Source: Thalassospira australica (GTDB taxonomy: Bacteria > Pseudomonadota > Alphaproteobacteria > Rhodospirillales > Thalassospiraceae). Taken from it: 64,000 bases of DNA. Each line of letters starts with the position of its first letter. The first letter of the stretch is position 1. Under the pieces are notes generated by a model, which was given only the letters and a program-made list of their open reading frames with translations, did no database searches and was not told the origin of the DNA. This document shows positions 54,750-63,986 of the stretch, piece by piece. The translations under genes were made by a program, and so were the position numbers. Location: contig NZ_JRJE01000005.1 in NCBI RefSeq assembly GCF_000763295.1, positions 1-64,000 on the forward strand, read 5' to 3'.

Positions 54750-55784
54750 GTGTCTGATCCGAGCAAGCGCACATTCTTTACTGTAAATGACTTGCCCATG
54801 TCACAACGCTATGACGTTTGGCAAAACAGCATCGATTGTATCTTCGACGTCGAAACAACACCCGAAATCCGCAAGAACAAATTTTTTGCAACACTGGAAG
54901 CTGACCTGGTCGGATCAATGATGCTAGCGCGGACGAAAAGCACGCATCAATTCTGGTCGCGCACGCCATCTGCCATTGCAGCAGACGGGATGGACCACTA
55001 CATGCTGCAATTCTACTACAGCGGTGGGGCCAGCTCTGATCAGGGTAAGGACGGAAGTGAAATCGCACCCGGCGGCCTGATGTTTCAGGACCTTTCGCAG
55101 ACGGCAAGAGCGACGACAAGTGATTTTGATAACCTTGTCATCATTGTGCCACGGGATTTGCTCGAAGGCAGATTGGTCCTTCCCGAAGATCATAACATGC
55201 GTTTTCTTGGAAACAGTGACCCGATGGTGCGCATTCTGGCCGATCAGATTGTTTCACTTAAGAAAAACGCCCCATACCTTTTGCCCGAACATGCCAGCAC
55301 CCTTGAGCACACATTTGCCGAAACGCTGGCCTCCTGCCTGAATTCCGCACATGGGCAAACATCAAGTTCATCCCACCGCAGACAAAACCTTGAAACGATG
55401 ATCTCGATCCGGCGCTATTTTCGACAGAACTTCGCCTCACCCGATCTGACACCTGACATCGCCGCCAGAGACCTGGGGTTATCACGCTCCAAGCTGTATC
55501 AACTGTGCGAAGATCAGGGCGGAGTTTATCAATATATTCGCGACCTGCGCCTGCGCCACGCCATGTCTATCCTGTGCGATCAGCAAAACCGCGACAGACC
55601 GCTTTATGACATTGCACTGGAATGTGGTTTTTCCAGCGACGCCAGCTTTATCCGGGCCTTTCGTGGAAAGTTTGACATCACCCCAGGCGACATTCGCCGC
55701 GGCCACAGCCCCAAACGCGAAGATGGCGCACCAATCGCAGATCACATCGACACCCGATATGAGAAGTGGCTGCATACGTTGTAA
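54750..55784 (+). CDS. AraC-family regulator A2 (module copy 2)
   Basis: The 344-residue protein parallels A1: TFFTVNDLPMSQRYDVWQNS at the start, EDHNMRFLG in the middle, LTPDIAARDLGLSRSKLYQL and LYDIALECGFSSDASFIRAF in the HTH region, and IDTRYEKWLHTL at the end. The start is read as GTG 54750, with GGGGG eight bases upstream, because it aligns with A1; an in-frame ATG at 54663 would add 29 residues without a counterpart. It probably controls H2. Cross-regulation with A1 is possible. Confidence 0.83.
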   Translation: MSDPSKRTFFTVNDLPMSQRYDVWQNSIDCIFDVETTPEIRKNKFFATLEADLVGSMMLARTKSTHQFWSRTPSAIAADGMDHYMLQFYYSGGASSDQGKDGSEIAPGGLMFQDLSQTARATTSDFDNLVIIVPRDLLEGRLVLPEDHNMRFLGNSDPMVRILADQIVSLKKNAPYLLPEHASTLEHTFAETLASCLNSAHGQTSSSSHRRQNLETMISIRRYFRQNFASPDLTPDIAARDLGLSRSKLYQLCEDQGGVYQYIRDLRLRHAMSILCDQQNRDRPLYDIALECGFSSDASFIRAFRGKFDITPGDIRRGHSPKREDGAPIADHIDTRYEKWLHTL

Positions 55785-55960
55785 ACAAGCAGAGCGGATT
55801 GACGGCCCGGGGTTAATATCTGCTTCGTTTGGCTGACCCGCATCAGGTGTTTGTCTTCGAACTCAGACATTCATCAGTCCAGACATGAGAATTTGTCATT
55901 CATCCAACCAACTGAACATCGGTTATCTATTGCAGATACGATGATCAGGAGTTGGCACAG

Positions 55961-56890
55961 ATGACGGCAGTTTGGTCTGGAATTGGGTTACGCCTTGCCT
56001 CGACCGCACTGTTCGGGGTGATGAACCTGTTTGTGCGTCTGGCATCGTCTGACGCGCCAACCGGTCAAATTGTTTTCTGGCGTAGCTCCGTCGCGCTGAT
56101 TCCGATTATTTTGTATCTGATGTGGCGCGGCGAGTTTCCCCGCGCCTTGCGCACCAAGCGCCCGCTTGGGCATTTGAAACGCAGCACATATGGCTGCATT
56201 TCAATGTTTCTGGCATTCATCTCACTGGCCTACCTGCCACTTGCCCTTGCAACTGCCCTTGGCTTCTTGGCCCCGCTTGTTCTGATACCGATCGCAATGA
56301 TCACGCTTCGCGAACATCCCGGGGGGCTTGTAACTGGTGCGACACTTGGCGGGTTTGCCGGTGTATTTCTGATGCTGTGGCCAATGCTATCAACACCCGG
56401 GCTTGATCACGGCACCTTGATTGGCATTGGTGCCGGTGTTGCCTTTGCCGTTACCACCGCCTTTGCCAAGGTACAAGTCAAGGCACTGACCACCACCGAG
56501 CCATCTGGCACGATTGCATTCTATTTTGCCATTATTTGTTCAATTGGCGGGCTTCTGACCATCCCGCTGGGGTGGGTACCCATTTCATCTGACAATATTG
56601 TTTATCTAATTAGCGCTGGTCTGACAGGCGGGCTTGCGCATATCGCCATGACCGAAGCACTGGCCCGTGCCCCGGCATCGACACTGTCGACCTTTGAATA
56701 TACCGCCATGATCTGGGCAATCATTCTTGATCTTGTGGTGTTTGGCCTGCTGCCTGCCCCGATCAGCCTGGTGGGGGGCATTTTGATCGTTCTGGCCGCA
56801 GCACTGGTCATGTTTAACGATCAGATCATGGCCGTTGTGGCACGCAAGTTTCGACAAACACCGCAAAGCGAAAAGTCCGCCGCAGAATAA
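55961..56890 (+). CDS. EamA/DMT-superfamily transporter
   Basis: The 309-residue protein has ten membrane helices in two EamA halves (LFGVMNLFVRLASSDAPTGQ and TGGLAHIAMTEALARAPAST). This family exports small metabolites and amino acids; the substrate is unknown. AGGAG lies nine bases before ATG 55961; the TTG at 55952 is an alternative. Confidence 0.88.
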   Translation: MTAVWSGIGLRLASTALFGVMNLFVRLASSDAPTGQIVFWRSSVALIPIILYLMWRGEFPRALRTKRPLGHLKRSTYGCISMFLAFISLAYLPLALATALGFLAPLVLIPIAMITLREHPGGLVTGATLGGFAGVFLMLWPMLSTPGLDHGTLIGIGAGVAFAVTTAFAKVQVKALTTTEPSGTIAFYFAIICSIGGLLTIPLGWVPISSDNIVYLISAGLTGGLAHIAMTEALARAPASTLSTFEYTAMIWAIILDLVVFGLLPAPISLVGGILIVLAAALVMFNDQIMAVVARKFRQTPQSEKSAAE

Positions 56891-56946
56891 CCTTTTGTCA
56901 CACGCCGTTTGGGATATTCCCCTCACTTAATTGGTCAAGAACCGGA

Positions 56947-57840
56947 TCAAGGTGCCTTGCTTTCCTGCAATTTGGTCAAAGCATGCAGTGTCAGATTGGT
57001 TGGGGTGGCAATGCCCAATTCTTTGCCTTTGCGCACGATGTAACCATTCAGATAATCAATTTCGCTTGGTTTCCCGCGCGCCAGATCCTGTGCGGTCGAG
57101 GAATACTGACCGGGCATGGTTTCCGCAATTTTCTCAACCGCCCCCCATACATCGCCTGAAACGGTCACACCGTCCGCCTTGGCAACCGCAAGACATTCAT
57201 CAACGGCACTGCGCATTACATCCCAAACGCCAACGCCTTGCACCAATTCGCCATACGGTCGTTGGGTGATGGCAGACAGCGCATTATAGGCACAGTTCAG
57301 GATCATCTTGGCCCAAAGTGCACCATTGGCGTTCTCGGAAATCTCAACCGGAATTTTGGCGGGCACAAGCGTATCGACCACCATTTGACTTTGCGCAGAC
57401 GGACCGATGACAAGTTCACCGCGACCATGATGTTTGACATGGCCTGCCCCGCCCATGCTGGTGGCAACATAGACCACCACGGGGATCACCGGTTGCCCCA
57501 AAACCGCGCCCAGGCGTTCGGCATTGTCCACGCCGTTTTGCAGACTAAGCACAATGGTATCGGGTGAAATGAACGGTTTTATCTGTTCACCAGCGTCAAC
57601 CGTGTCTGTCGACTTAACGCAAAACAGAACCATGTCCGAACCTGCCACACCGGCAGCATCCGTATCGCCCGTGACCCGGACAAATTCCTGCGACGAGCCG
57701 AAATCAAGCAGCAACCCATCACGATTCATCGCCGCAACATGGGTTTCACGCCCGATCAGAGTGACATCATGACCGGCACGTGCCAGCATCGCCCCGTAAT
57801 AACACCCAACCGCACCTGCACCCATTACCGCGATTTTCAT
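56947..57840 (-). CDS. 2-dehydropantoate 2-reductase (ApbA/PanE family)
   Basis: The 297-residue protein has the NADPH-binding start MKIAVMGAGAVGCYYGAMLA and the PanE C-terminal domain with KMILNCAYNALSAI and PSEIDYLNGYIVRKGKELGI, whose Lys and Glu residues are catalytic in KPR. The reaction is reduction of ketopantoate to pantoate. Because it follows CoA-ester genes, it may instead be an ApbA-like dehydrogenase in the same pathway. It lies 79 bases after the CoA-transferase gene on the same strand. Confidence 0.82.
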   Translation of the reverse strand: MKIAVMGAGAVGCYYGAMLARAGHDVTLIGRETHVAAMNRDGLLLDFGSSQEFVRVTGDTDAAGVAGSDMVLFCVKSTDTVDAGEQIKPFISPDTIVLSLQNGVDNAERLGAVLGQPVIPVVVYVATSMGGAGHVKHHGRGELVIGPSAQSQMVVDTLVPAKIPVEISENANGALWAKMILNCAYNALSAITQRPYGELVQGVGVWDVMRSAVDECLAVAKADGVTVSGDVWGAVEKIAETMPGQYSSTAQDLARGKPSEIDYLNGYIVRKGKELGIATPTNLTLHALTKLQESKAP

Positions 57841-57919
57841 GATGACAACCCTGTTGCTGTTCGGAAACCAGATTTAGTTTTTCCATAACAGCCCCCAGAC
57901 AGACAAGGGATTGTTATCG

Positions 57920-59143
57920 TTAAACGATCCCGGCTTTGCGTAGTTGCGCGATCTGCGCGTCACTGAGGTTGGCAACCTTACGCAGGATTTCATCGCTGTG
58001 CTGGCCCAACATTGGCGGGGCCTTTTCATCACTGATCGGCGTTTTGGAAAACTTGATCGGATTGGCAACCGTGGGAACCGTGCCGGCGGTTGGATGATCA
58101 AGGTTTTTGACCATGCCGCGATGTTTGACTTGCGGATTATCAAAAACACGATCAATGGTGTTGATCGGACCGCAAGGCACGTTGGCCTTTTCAAGCGCGT
58201 CAATCCATTCATCGGTTGTCCGGGCGACCATCGCCTGACGGATCAGCGGCACCAGATCATCGCGATTGGCGACACGTTTGCGGTTGGTGGCATAACGTTC
58301 ATCAAGCGGCAAGCTTTCCAGCCCCGCAACGTGACAAAAGCTTTTGAACTGGCTGTCATTGCCAACTGCCAGAATAAGATAGCCGTCCGATGTCGGGAAC
58401 GCTTCATAAGGCACAATGTTGGGATGCGCATTGCCAAGCCGACCCGGTGCGTTTCCGGTGGCAAGATAATTCATCGCCTGATTGGCAAGAACAGCCGTTT
58501 GCACATCAAGCAAGGCAAGATCAATATGCTGGCCCTCGCCGGTTGCATCGCGGTGACGCAGGGCAGCAAGAATACCGATTGTGGCATAAAGCCCGGTAAA
58601 GATATCGGCAACGGCCACCCCAACCTTCATCGGCTGACCACCGGGCAAACTATCAGGTGCACCGGTAATGCTCATCAAGCCACCCATGCCCTGAATCATA
58701 AAATCATACCCCGGACGGTCCTTATACGGGCCATCCTGCCCGAACCCGGTGATCGAGCAATAGACAAGCTTCGGATTCAGCTTTGAAAGGGTTGCATAAT
58801 CCAGACCATATTTGGCAAGACCGCCAACCTTGAAGTTTTCAAGTACCACATCGCTTTCGGCTGCCAGATTGCGGACAATCTCCTGGCCTTCGGGCTTGGT
58901 GATATCAATCGTCAGGGATTTCTTTCCCCGGTTGGCTGTCAGGTAATAAGCCGCCTCGGTCGTGTCATCCCCATTGGCATCCTTGGCAAAAGGTGGGCCC
59001 CAGCCACGGGTATCATCGCCAGCACCGGGACGTTCGATTTTGATGACTTCCGCACCCATATCGGCAAGCGTCTGACTGGCCCATGGCCCGGCCAGAACAC
59101 GCGAAAGGTCAAGCACACGAAGTCCCGATAGCGCGCCAGTCAT
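57920..59143 (-). CDS. CaiB/BaiF-family (class III) CoA-transferase, probably succinyl-CoA:glutarate type
   Basis: The 407-residue protein starts MTGALSGLRVLDLSRVLAGP, the family N terminus, with catalytic Asp region PGYDFMIQGMGGLMSITG and NGG-type loops typical of formyl-CoA transferase relatives. Its place directly behind gcdH points to activation of glutarate to glutaryl-CoA. ATG 59143 gives the canonical start. A strong hairpin (59191-59218) separates it from gcdH and may tune expression. Confidence 0.85.
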   Translation of the reverse strand: MTGALSGLRVLDLSRVLAGPWASQTLADMGAEVIKIERPGAGDDTRGWGPPFAKDANGDDTTEAAYYLTANRGKKSLTIDITKPEGQEIVRNLAAESDVVLENFKVGGLAKYGLDYATLSKLNPKLVYCSITGFGQDGPYKDRPGYDFMIQGMGGLMSITGAPDSLPGGQPMKVGVAVADIFTGLYATIGILAALRHRDATGEGQHIDLALLDVQTAVLANQAMNYLATGNAPGRLGNAHPNIVPYEAFPTSDGYLILAVGNDSQFKSFCHVAGLESLPLDERYATNRKRVANRDDLVPLIRQAMVARTTDEWIDALEKANVPCGPINTIDRVFDNPQVKHRGMVKNLDHPTAGTVPTVANPIKFSKTPISDEKAPPMLGQHSDEILRKVANLSDAQIAQLRKAGIV

Positions 59144-59190
59144 CAAATTACCCCGGTTTAGTCGATTGGAAAAAGCTTGCTGAATCAATT

Positions 59191-59218
59191 CGGGCGGCAG
59201 CATTTCTGCTGCCGCCCG
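59191..59218 (-). terminator. Hairpin between gcdH and the CoA-transferase gene
   Basis: A perfect 12-base-pair stem (CGGGCGGCAGCA / TGCTGCCGCCCG) has a four-base loop reading GAAA on the minus strand. No T-run follows, so it is more likely an attenuator or RNA-stabilising structure than a full terminator. Confidence 0.5.
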
Positions 59219-59230
59219 CTGAAAACGTAA

Positions 59231-60421
59231 TTAGCCCTCAGCTGAGAAGGCCTGAAGACCCGTCTGTGCACGGCCCAGGATCAGGGCATGAACATCGTGG
59301 GTACCTTCGTAGGTATTGACCGCTTCAAGGTTCATCGAATGACGGATAACGTGGAATTCATCCGAAATACCATTCCCGCCGTGCATGTCACGGGCAACAC
59401 GGGCAATCTCAAGCGCCTTACCACAGTTGTTCCGCTTCATCAGCGAAATCGCCTCAGGTGCGCCTTTGCCTTCGTCAAGCAGACGGCCAAGCTGAAGCGC
59501 GCCCTGCAGGCCAAGGGCAATCTCGGTCTGCATGTTGGCCAGCTTAAGCTGGATCAACTGATTGGCCGCAAGCGGGCGACCGAACTGTTTGCGATCAAGC
59601 GTATACTGACGTGCAGCGTGCCAGCAGAATTCAGCAGCCCCCATCGCACCCCAGGCAATGCCGTAGCGTGCCTTGTTCAGGCACCCGAACGGGCCGCCAA
59701 GACCCTTGGCATTCGGCAGCATGTTTTCTTCAGGCACAAAGACGTTGTCCATGACGATTTCGCCGGTGATCGACGCACGCAGGGAAAACTTGCCTTCGAT
59801 TTTCGGTGCCGACAGACCCTTCATATCCTTTTCAAGGATGAAACCACGGATAACACCATCATCATCCTTGGCCCAGACGACAAAAACGTCGGCGATCGGG
59901 CTGTTGGTGATCCACATTTTCGCACCCGAAAGGTTAAAGCCCCCATCGGTTTTACGTGCGCGGGTTTTCATGCCCCCCGGATCAGAACCATGGTCCGGTT
60001 CGGTCAGGCCAAAGCAACCGACCCATTCACCAGTTGCCAGTTTCGGCAGATATTTTTTGCGCTGTTCTTCGCTGCCATAGGCAAAGATCGGATGCATCAC
60101 AAGCGAGCTTTGCACCGACATCGCCGAACGATAACCGGAATCAACGCGTTCAACTTCGCGGGCCACCAGGCCATAGGCCACGTGGTTCACACCCGGTCCG
60201 CCGTATTCTTCGGGGATGGTCGGGCCAAGCAAACCAAGTTCACCCATCTCGGTCATGATTTCACGGTGGAACACCTCATGACGGTTGGCTTCAAGAACAC
60301 GGGTCTGCAGGTTTTCCTGACAGTATGCACGCGCCGCATCGCGGATCATGCGTTCGTCTTCGCTCAACAGCTCTTCAAGCAGGAGCGGATCTTCCCAATG
60401 AAACGGTGCGCGGCTTGCCAT
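59231..60421 (-). CDS. gcdH: Glutaryl-CoA dehydrogenase
   Basis: The 396-residue acyl-CoA dehydrogenase oxidises and decarboxylates glutaryl-CoA to crotonyl-CoA in lysine/tryptophan degradation. It has [20 protein letters not shown], as in human GCDH where the Arg binds the substrate carboxylate, [20 protein letters not shown] for FAD binding, and the catalytic Glu in [24 protein letters not shown] lies before the ATG. It is the first gene of gcdH-CoA-transferase-panE-like and is divergent from a LysR regulator. Confidence 0.95.
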   Translation of the reverse strand: MASRAPFHWEDPLLLEELLSEDERMIRDAARAYCQENLQTRVLEANRHEVFHREIMTEMGELGLLGPTIPEEYGGPGVNHVAYGLVAREVERVDSGYRSAMSVQSSLVMHPIFAYGSEEQRKKYLPKLATGEWVGCFGLTEPDHGSDPGGMKTRARKTDGGFNLSGAKMWITNSPIADVFVVWAKDDDGVIRGFILEKDMKGLSAPKIEGKFSLRASITGEIVMDNVFVPEENMLPNAKGLGGPFGCLNKARYGIAWGAMGAAEFCWHAARQYTLDRKQFGRPLAANQLIQLKLANMQTEIALGLQGALQLGRLLDEGKGAPEAISLMKRNNCGKALEIARVARDMHGGNGISDEFHVIRHSMNLEAVNTYEGTHDVHALILGRAQTGLQAFSAEG

Positions 60422-60566
60422 TCGCCTGGTCCTTTTATGAATTTTTGTACAGAAAGCAGGGGTAGCACCATAGAAGGGCGAGATGATGCCACCCCTGAAA
60501 AGCTTAGTTGCTTATGCTCTTAAGCTAGGAATTGGCAGACCAAGTTGCAAATGATAAAAGCGACAT

Positions 60567-60591
60567 AGTTTATGCGAAAAACTCATAAACT
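60567..60591. promoter_or_regulatory. Inverted repeat, candidate LysR operator
   Basis: AGTTTATG and its reverse complement CATAAACT are separated by nine bases (60567-60574 and 60584-60591). It lies 32 bases before the TTG start of the LysR gene and 146 bases from the gcdH start. The T-n-A-type dyad fits LysR binding. Confidence 0.5.
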
Positions 60592-60622
60592 TTCATTGTA
60601 TCACCACAACAGGACTCAACCC

Positions 60623-61549
60623 TTGGCCCGTCGAATTCCAAGCTTGAAAGCCCTTAGTTGCTTCGAACAGACCGCCCGGTTTGGCAATGCATCGCGTGCG
60701 GCCGAGGAATTATACCTGACGCAAAGTGCCGTGAGCCGACAAATCCAGGGGCTTGAGACGTGGCTTGATTGCAAGCTTTTTGCCCGTGAGAAACAACGTT
60801 TGGTGTTAACCCCAGAAGGCGAAAGCTATCTGCAATCTATCCGCCCGGCCCTTGATCAGCTTGAAAGTGCGACACTGACACTGCTTTCGGGCGGGTCGGA
60901 AAGCGGTGTGTTAACACTTGCAGCACCGCCGACTTTCGGGTCCCGCTGTCTTATTCCGTTATTACCTGAATTTCGCAGCAAGCATCCCGAAATTGCCATC
61001 AACTTCATTTCCCGAATTGGCATCCCCGATTTCGATCGCGAACAGATTGATATTGCCGTTCTGTTTGGCGAAGGACAGTGGTCGGAACTTGATGCCCATA
61101 TTCTGCATGGCGAAGAAATGGTCCCGATCTGCAGTCCGCAACTGATTGCAAATCTGGGACGCACCCCACGTGCAAAGGATTTACGAAACTTTCCGCTGCT
61201 TCACATTGCAACGCGCCCGCGCGGCTGGGCCGACTGGCTATCCGCAAGCGGCCTGCGTGATATTGATGGCGAAAACGGCCCGAAATTTGAGCATTTCACC
61301 ATGGCCATGCAGGCGGCCGCCGCCGGACTTGGCGTCGCTCTGCTACCAACATTTGCGATTGAGGACGAACTGGAAACCGGGCGGATCATCGCCCCCTTTG
61401 GCCAACCAAAGGCAAGCCCGTTTCATTATTATGCCTGCGCACCACGAAACCGCGCACGGCTTCCCAAAATCAGGGCATTCATGAGTTGGCTGGATCAACT
61501 CGATACGGTTGCGCATCTGTCGATGCCATCAGGCACGCAGACAGACTAA
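60623..61549 (+). CDS. LysR-family regulator (GcvA-like), probable regulator of gcdH
   Basis: The 308-residue protein has the LysR HTH at about 5-60 (PSLKALSCFEQTARFGNASR, AAEELYLTQSAVSRQIQGLE) and an effector-binding domain (about 90-300). The beginning ARRIPSLKALSCFEQ matches GcvA-type starts. I read TTG 60623 as start, with AGGA eight bases before it, because ATG 60572 falls inside the operator-like inverted repeat and adds 17 residues with no family counterpart. LysR genes divergent from gcdH usually control it; glutarate or glutaryl-CoA is a likely effector. Confidence 0.85.
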   Translation: MARRIPSLKALSCFEQTARFGNASRAAEELYLTQSAVSRQIQGLETWLDCKLFAREKQRLVLTPEGESYLQSIRPALDQLESATLTLLSGGSESGVLTLAAPPTFGSRCLIPLLPEFRSKHPEIAINFISRIGIPDFDREQIDIAVLFGEGQWSELDAHILHGEEMVPICSPQLIANLGRTPRAKDLRNFPLLHIATRPRGWADWLSASGLRDIDGENGPKFEHFTMAMQAAAAGLGVALLPTFAIEDELETGRIIAPFGQPKASPFHYYACAPRNRARLPKIRAFMSWLDQLDTVAHLSMPSGTQTD

Positions 61550-61554
61550 TCAGA

Positions 61555-63000
61555 TCAGCTTGCCCTTTGTTCGCTTAAGGCACGCAACGCCGACATGCCA
61601 CGCCGACGCAAGACATCCGCATCTTCCGGGCCATCAACAATTTCAAGCAAGCGTACCGTTGCCATCAGATTACGTTGTGCATTTGGCGCTTCTTCCGGCG
61701 TCAACCTGCGCATGCCGTCAACACCGGCGCGCCCGATCTGATTAAGCTTTTTCTTGAGCTCGACCACCGCTTTTGCAGCAGAACTTTGTGCAGCAAGAAC
61801 ATCGGAAATTCGCGCTGTTTCGGCGATGGCCTCTGCTGATTTCTCGGCAGCCAGGACTTTTTCTTCATCAAAGTCCTGAGCGAAAACCGGACGCGCAAGC
61901 CCACGGCCCGACCCGGGGCCTTGGGTCACTTCAAGTTTCGGAAGCGCATCAATCACGCGTTCAGGTGTCGCACCAAACATCGTATCAGCAAGGGCACGCG
62001 ATACCCGACGGCGGGTTTCAAGAAGCTTCTCACCCCACCGGCCATCCTTGCGGATTTTGAATTCCCGGGTAATCCGGGTGAATTCGGATGCATACCAACG
62101 CGCAAGTGACAGAATATGCGCTTCATCCTTGCCGGTCCCGACACCCTGTTCGATCTCGGTCACGGTTTCGGCCAGCAAATCGATAATCAGGTCGCCCGTT
62201 TCTGCAAGGTTGGTTTTTTCAATCGTTCTGTCATCCGCCTTGTTTGACAGGACACGGATCAGTTTGAACAGCTCACTTGGGCGCAGCAGACGCGCCAGAA
62301 CAGCCATCAGAAAGTTTGGCTCGAACCCCGGTTTTTCTTCTGAGATCGACATAACCCGGTCACGCAACCAGGTTACATCATTGGCATCAAGAGCCCTGAT
62401 TGGTGCAGACGGGAAACGATCACGCACTTGTGCAATTTCTTCCCCCACCGTAAGAATTTTGCCGACCTGGGCAAAGGCCTTCATATGCACGCGCGACCCC
62501 AGACGGGTCGCCAATGCACGCTCCTGCTTTACGCCATTGACGGAATTTTCAATCTGTTCTTCGATGACCTGCGCACCAAGTTTCCAGAGCTTGCGTTCAG
62601 CCAAAGCAAGCTTTTCGCTGTTACGTGCCGCCGCTGCCTTTTCGATATCCTTCATCGCCGCTTGGAATTCGGGTCCACCGGATTCTGTCACCACGCGCCA
62701 GATAGGTATTAATGACGTACGGCTGATGCGGATACTTTTCTCGCTGGGTTCACCCGACATCAACAGGTCTTCGAACGGGTCGCAAAACTGGCGCATCGGG
62801 GTCGGGTAGCGTTCCGGCTTTAGCGATGCAAGACGGGGCCGCAAAATTTGCAGGATAGCTTCATGTGGTAATGGCAATTTGGGATCGGCACGATCACTTT
62901 CGATCGCGCGCGTGAAACGGGCAATTTCGCTTCCGCTGAGCGACTCAAACAGCTGACCAAGTTGTGAGGCGCCAAGATTTCCGGCGTCTTCAATCTTCAT
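61555..63000 (-). CDS. Uncharacterised helical protein, 481 residues (second gene of a coupled pair)
   Basis: The protein is soluble, strongly helical and rich in Arg, Glu and Ala, with no signal peptide, membrane segment or known motif. Coiled-coil-like stretches occur at about 115-160 and 385-425 (VLAAEKSAEAIAETARISDV). It converges with the LysR gene after five bases. Its ATG overlaps the TGA of the upstream gene (ATGA), so the two are made together and may form a complex. I cannot assign a function. Confidence 0.7.
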   Translation of the reverse strand: MKIEDAGNLGASQLGQLFESLSGSEIARFTRAIESDRADPKLPLPHEAILQILRPRLASLKPERYPTPMRQFCDPFEDLLMSGEPSEKSIRISRTSLIPIWRVVTESGGPEFQAAMKDIEKAAAARNSEKLALAERKLWKLGAQVIEEQIENSVNGVKQERALATRLGSRVHMKAFAQVGKILTVGEEIAQVRDRFPSAPIRALDANDVTWLRDRVMSISEEKPGFEPNFLMAVLARLLRPSELFKLIRVLSNKADDRTIEKTNLAETGDLIIDLLAETVTEIEQGVGTGKDEAHILSLARWYASEFTRITREFKIRKDGRWGEKLLETRRRVSRALADTMFGATPERVIDALPKLEVTQGPGSGRGLARPVFAQDFDEEKVLAAEKSAEAIAETARISDVLAAQSSAAKAVVELKKKLNQIGRAGVDGMRRLTPEEAPNAQRNLMATVRLLEIVDGPEDADVLRRRGMSALRALSEQRAS

Positions 63001-63986
63001 GCAGACTGTCTCCTGAAGCGTTCGAGACGATCCATCATATCGGCGTCAATTTCCCCACTGCCAAGTTTACGCAATTCACCAGCCCAAAGCATCTGGTTCA
63101 CGCGCACATCCACCCAGAACTGCTGATCTGTCACTGCGATCTCTGATACCGGAAGAACTGGCGAAAAGCTTGCAATTTCTTCAATGGTTTCGCGCTGTTT
63201 GGCCCGATCCGATGGCGACCGCTTTTCCCAGACATCAATCAATTCCTGCCAGCCATCAAGCAGCCACCACATGTAATCGATCGTTTTACCGATATCTTTT
63301 TTGGCGCGTTCCCAGTCTGTCAGAACCTTGCCAAGCTCTTCGTTCCAGCTATCGACTTCTGCAACGCGTTTTTGCGCATGTTTGCAGGTCTCACGCGTTG
63401 CACTGGCCACACGGCCAGCCATAAAGCGGAAGTCTGATTGCTCGGAATTTGCCCATTCTTCGATATCACTGGCGAATTTGGTCAGCCCGTTGGTCAGCAC
63501 ACGCAATTGCCCCTGACATCCGTCAAGGTCAAGGCCGACCGGGGCAATCATTTTGCTCCATTCACCAAGGTTATCAATGATGGTGTCGTTGGCAACCTTG
63601 TGCTCGGAGGCAAACCTGTTCAACGCCTTTCGTGCGCGAATCTGGCCCTCGGTCGTCAAGAGTTCTTTGCGTTCCATGTCCTTGACCGCAGCACCGCCAA
63701 GCTGGCGCAATGCCTGATGGAGAACGGCCATCTGACCAAGTTCGCGCGAAGCTTTTTCGCTCCAGCTGCGTTTTGAGCAGGTCCGGGCCAGTTCAACACC
63801 ACCAACACCGGTACTTCCGACGGCACGGCTATGTTCAAGCACAGTTTGCGGACGGATATCTTCAAGTTCGAGCAAACGGTCATACAACATGCGGTCGTGC
63901 ACAGACAGATCGAACACATCGCGCAGGGTATCAAGCGGCAGCTCATAAGTTCCCAACCCACCGGAAAGGCCGGGCAATACGATCAT
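62997..63986 (-). CDS. Uncharacterised helical protein, 329 residues (first gene of a coupled pair)
   Basis: The protein is mainly helical, with aromatic-rich helices such as IDYMWWLLDGWQELIDVWEK at about 240-260 and a conserved-looking start IVLPGLSGGLGTYELPLDTL. No membrane segment or catalytic motif is seen. It overlaps the 481-residue gene by four bases. The ATG at 63986 lies near the window edge, and whether further genes precede it cannot be seen. Function unknown. Confidence 0.68.
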   Translation of the reverse strand: MIVLPGLSGGLGTYELPLDTLRDVFDLSVHDRMLYDRLLELEDIRPQTVLEHSRAVGSTGVGGVELARTCSKRSWSEKASRELGQMAVLHQALRQLGGAAVKDMERKELLTTEGQIRARKALNRFASEHKVANDTIIDNLGEWSKMIAPVGLDLDGCQGQLRVLTNGLTKFASDIEEWANSEQSDFRFMAGRVASATRETCKHAQKRVAEVDSWNEELGKVLTDWERAKKDIGKTIDYMWWLLDGWQELIDVWEKRSPSDRAKQRETIEEIASFSPVLPVSEIAVTDQQFWVDVRVNQMLWAGELRKLGSGEIDADMMDRLERFRRQSA

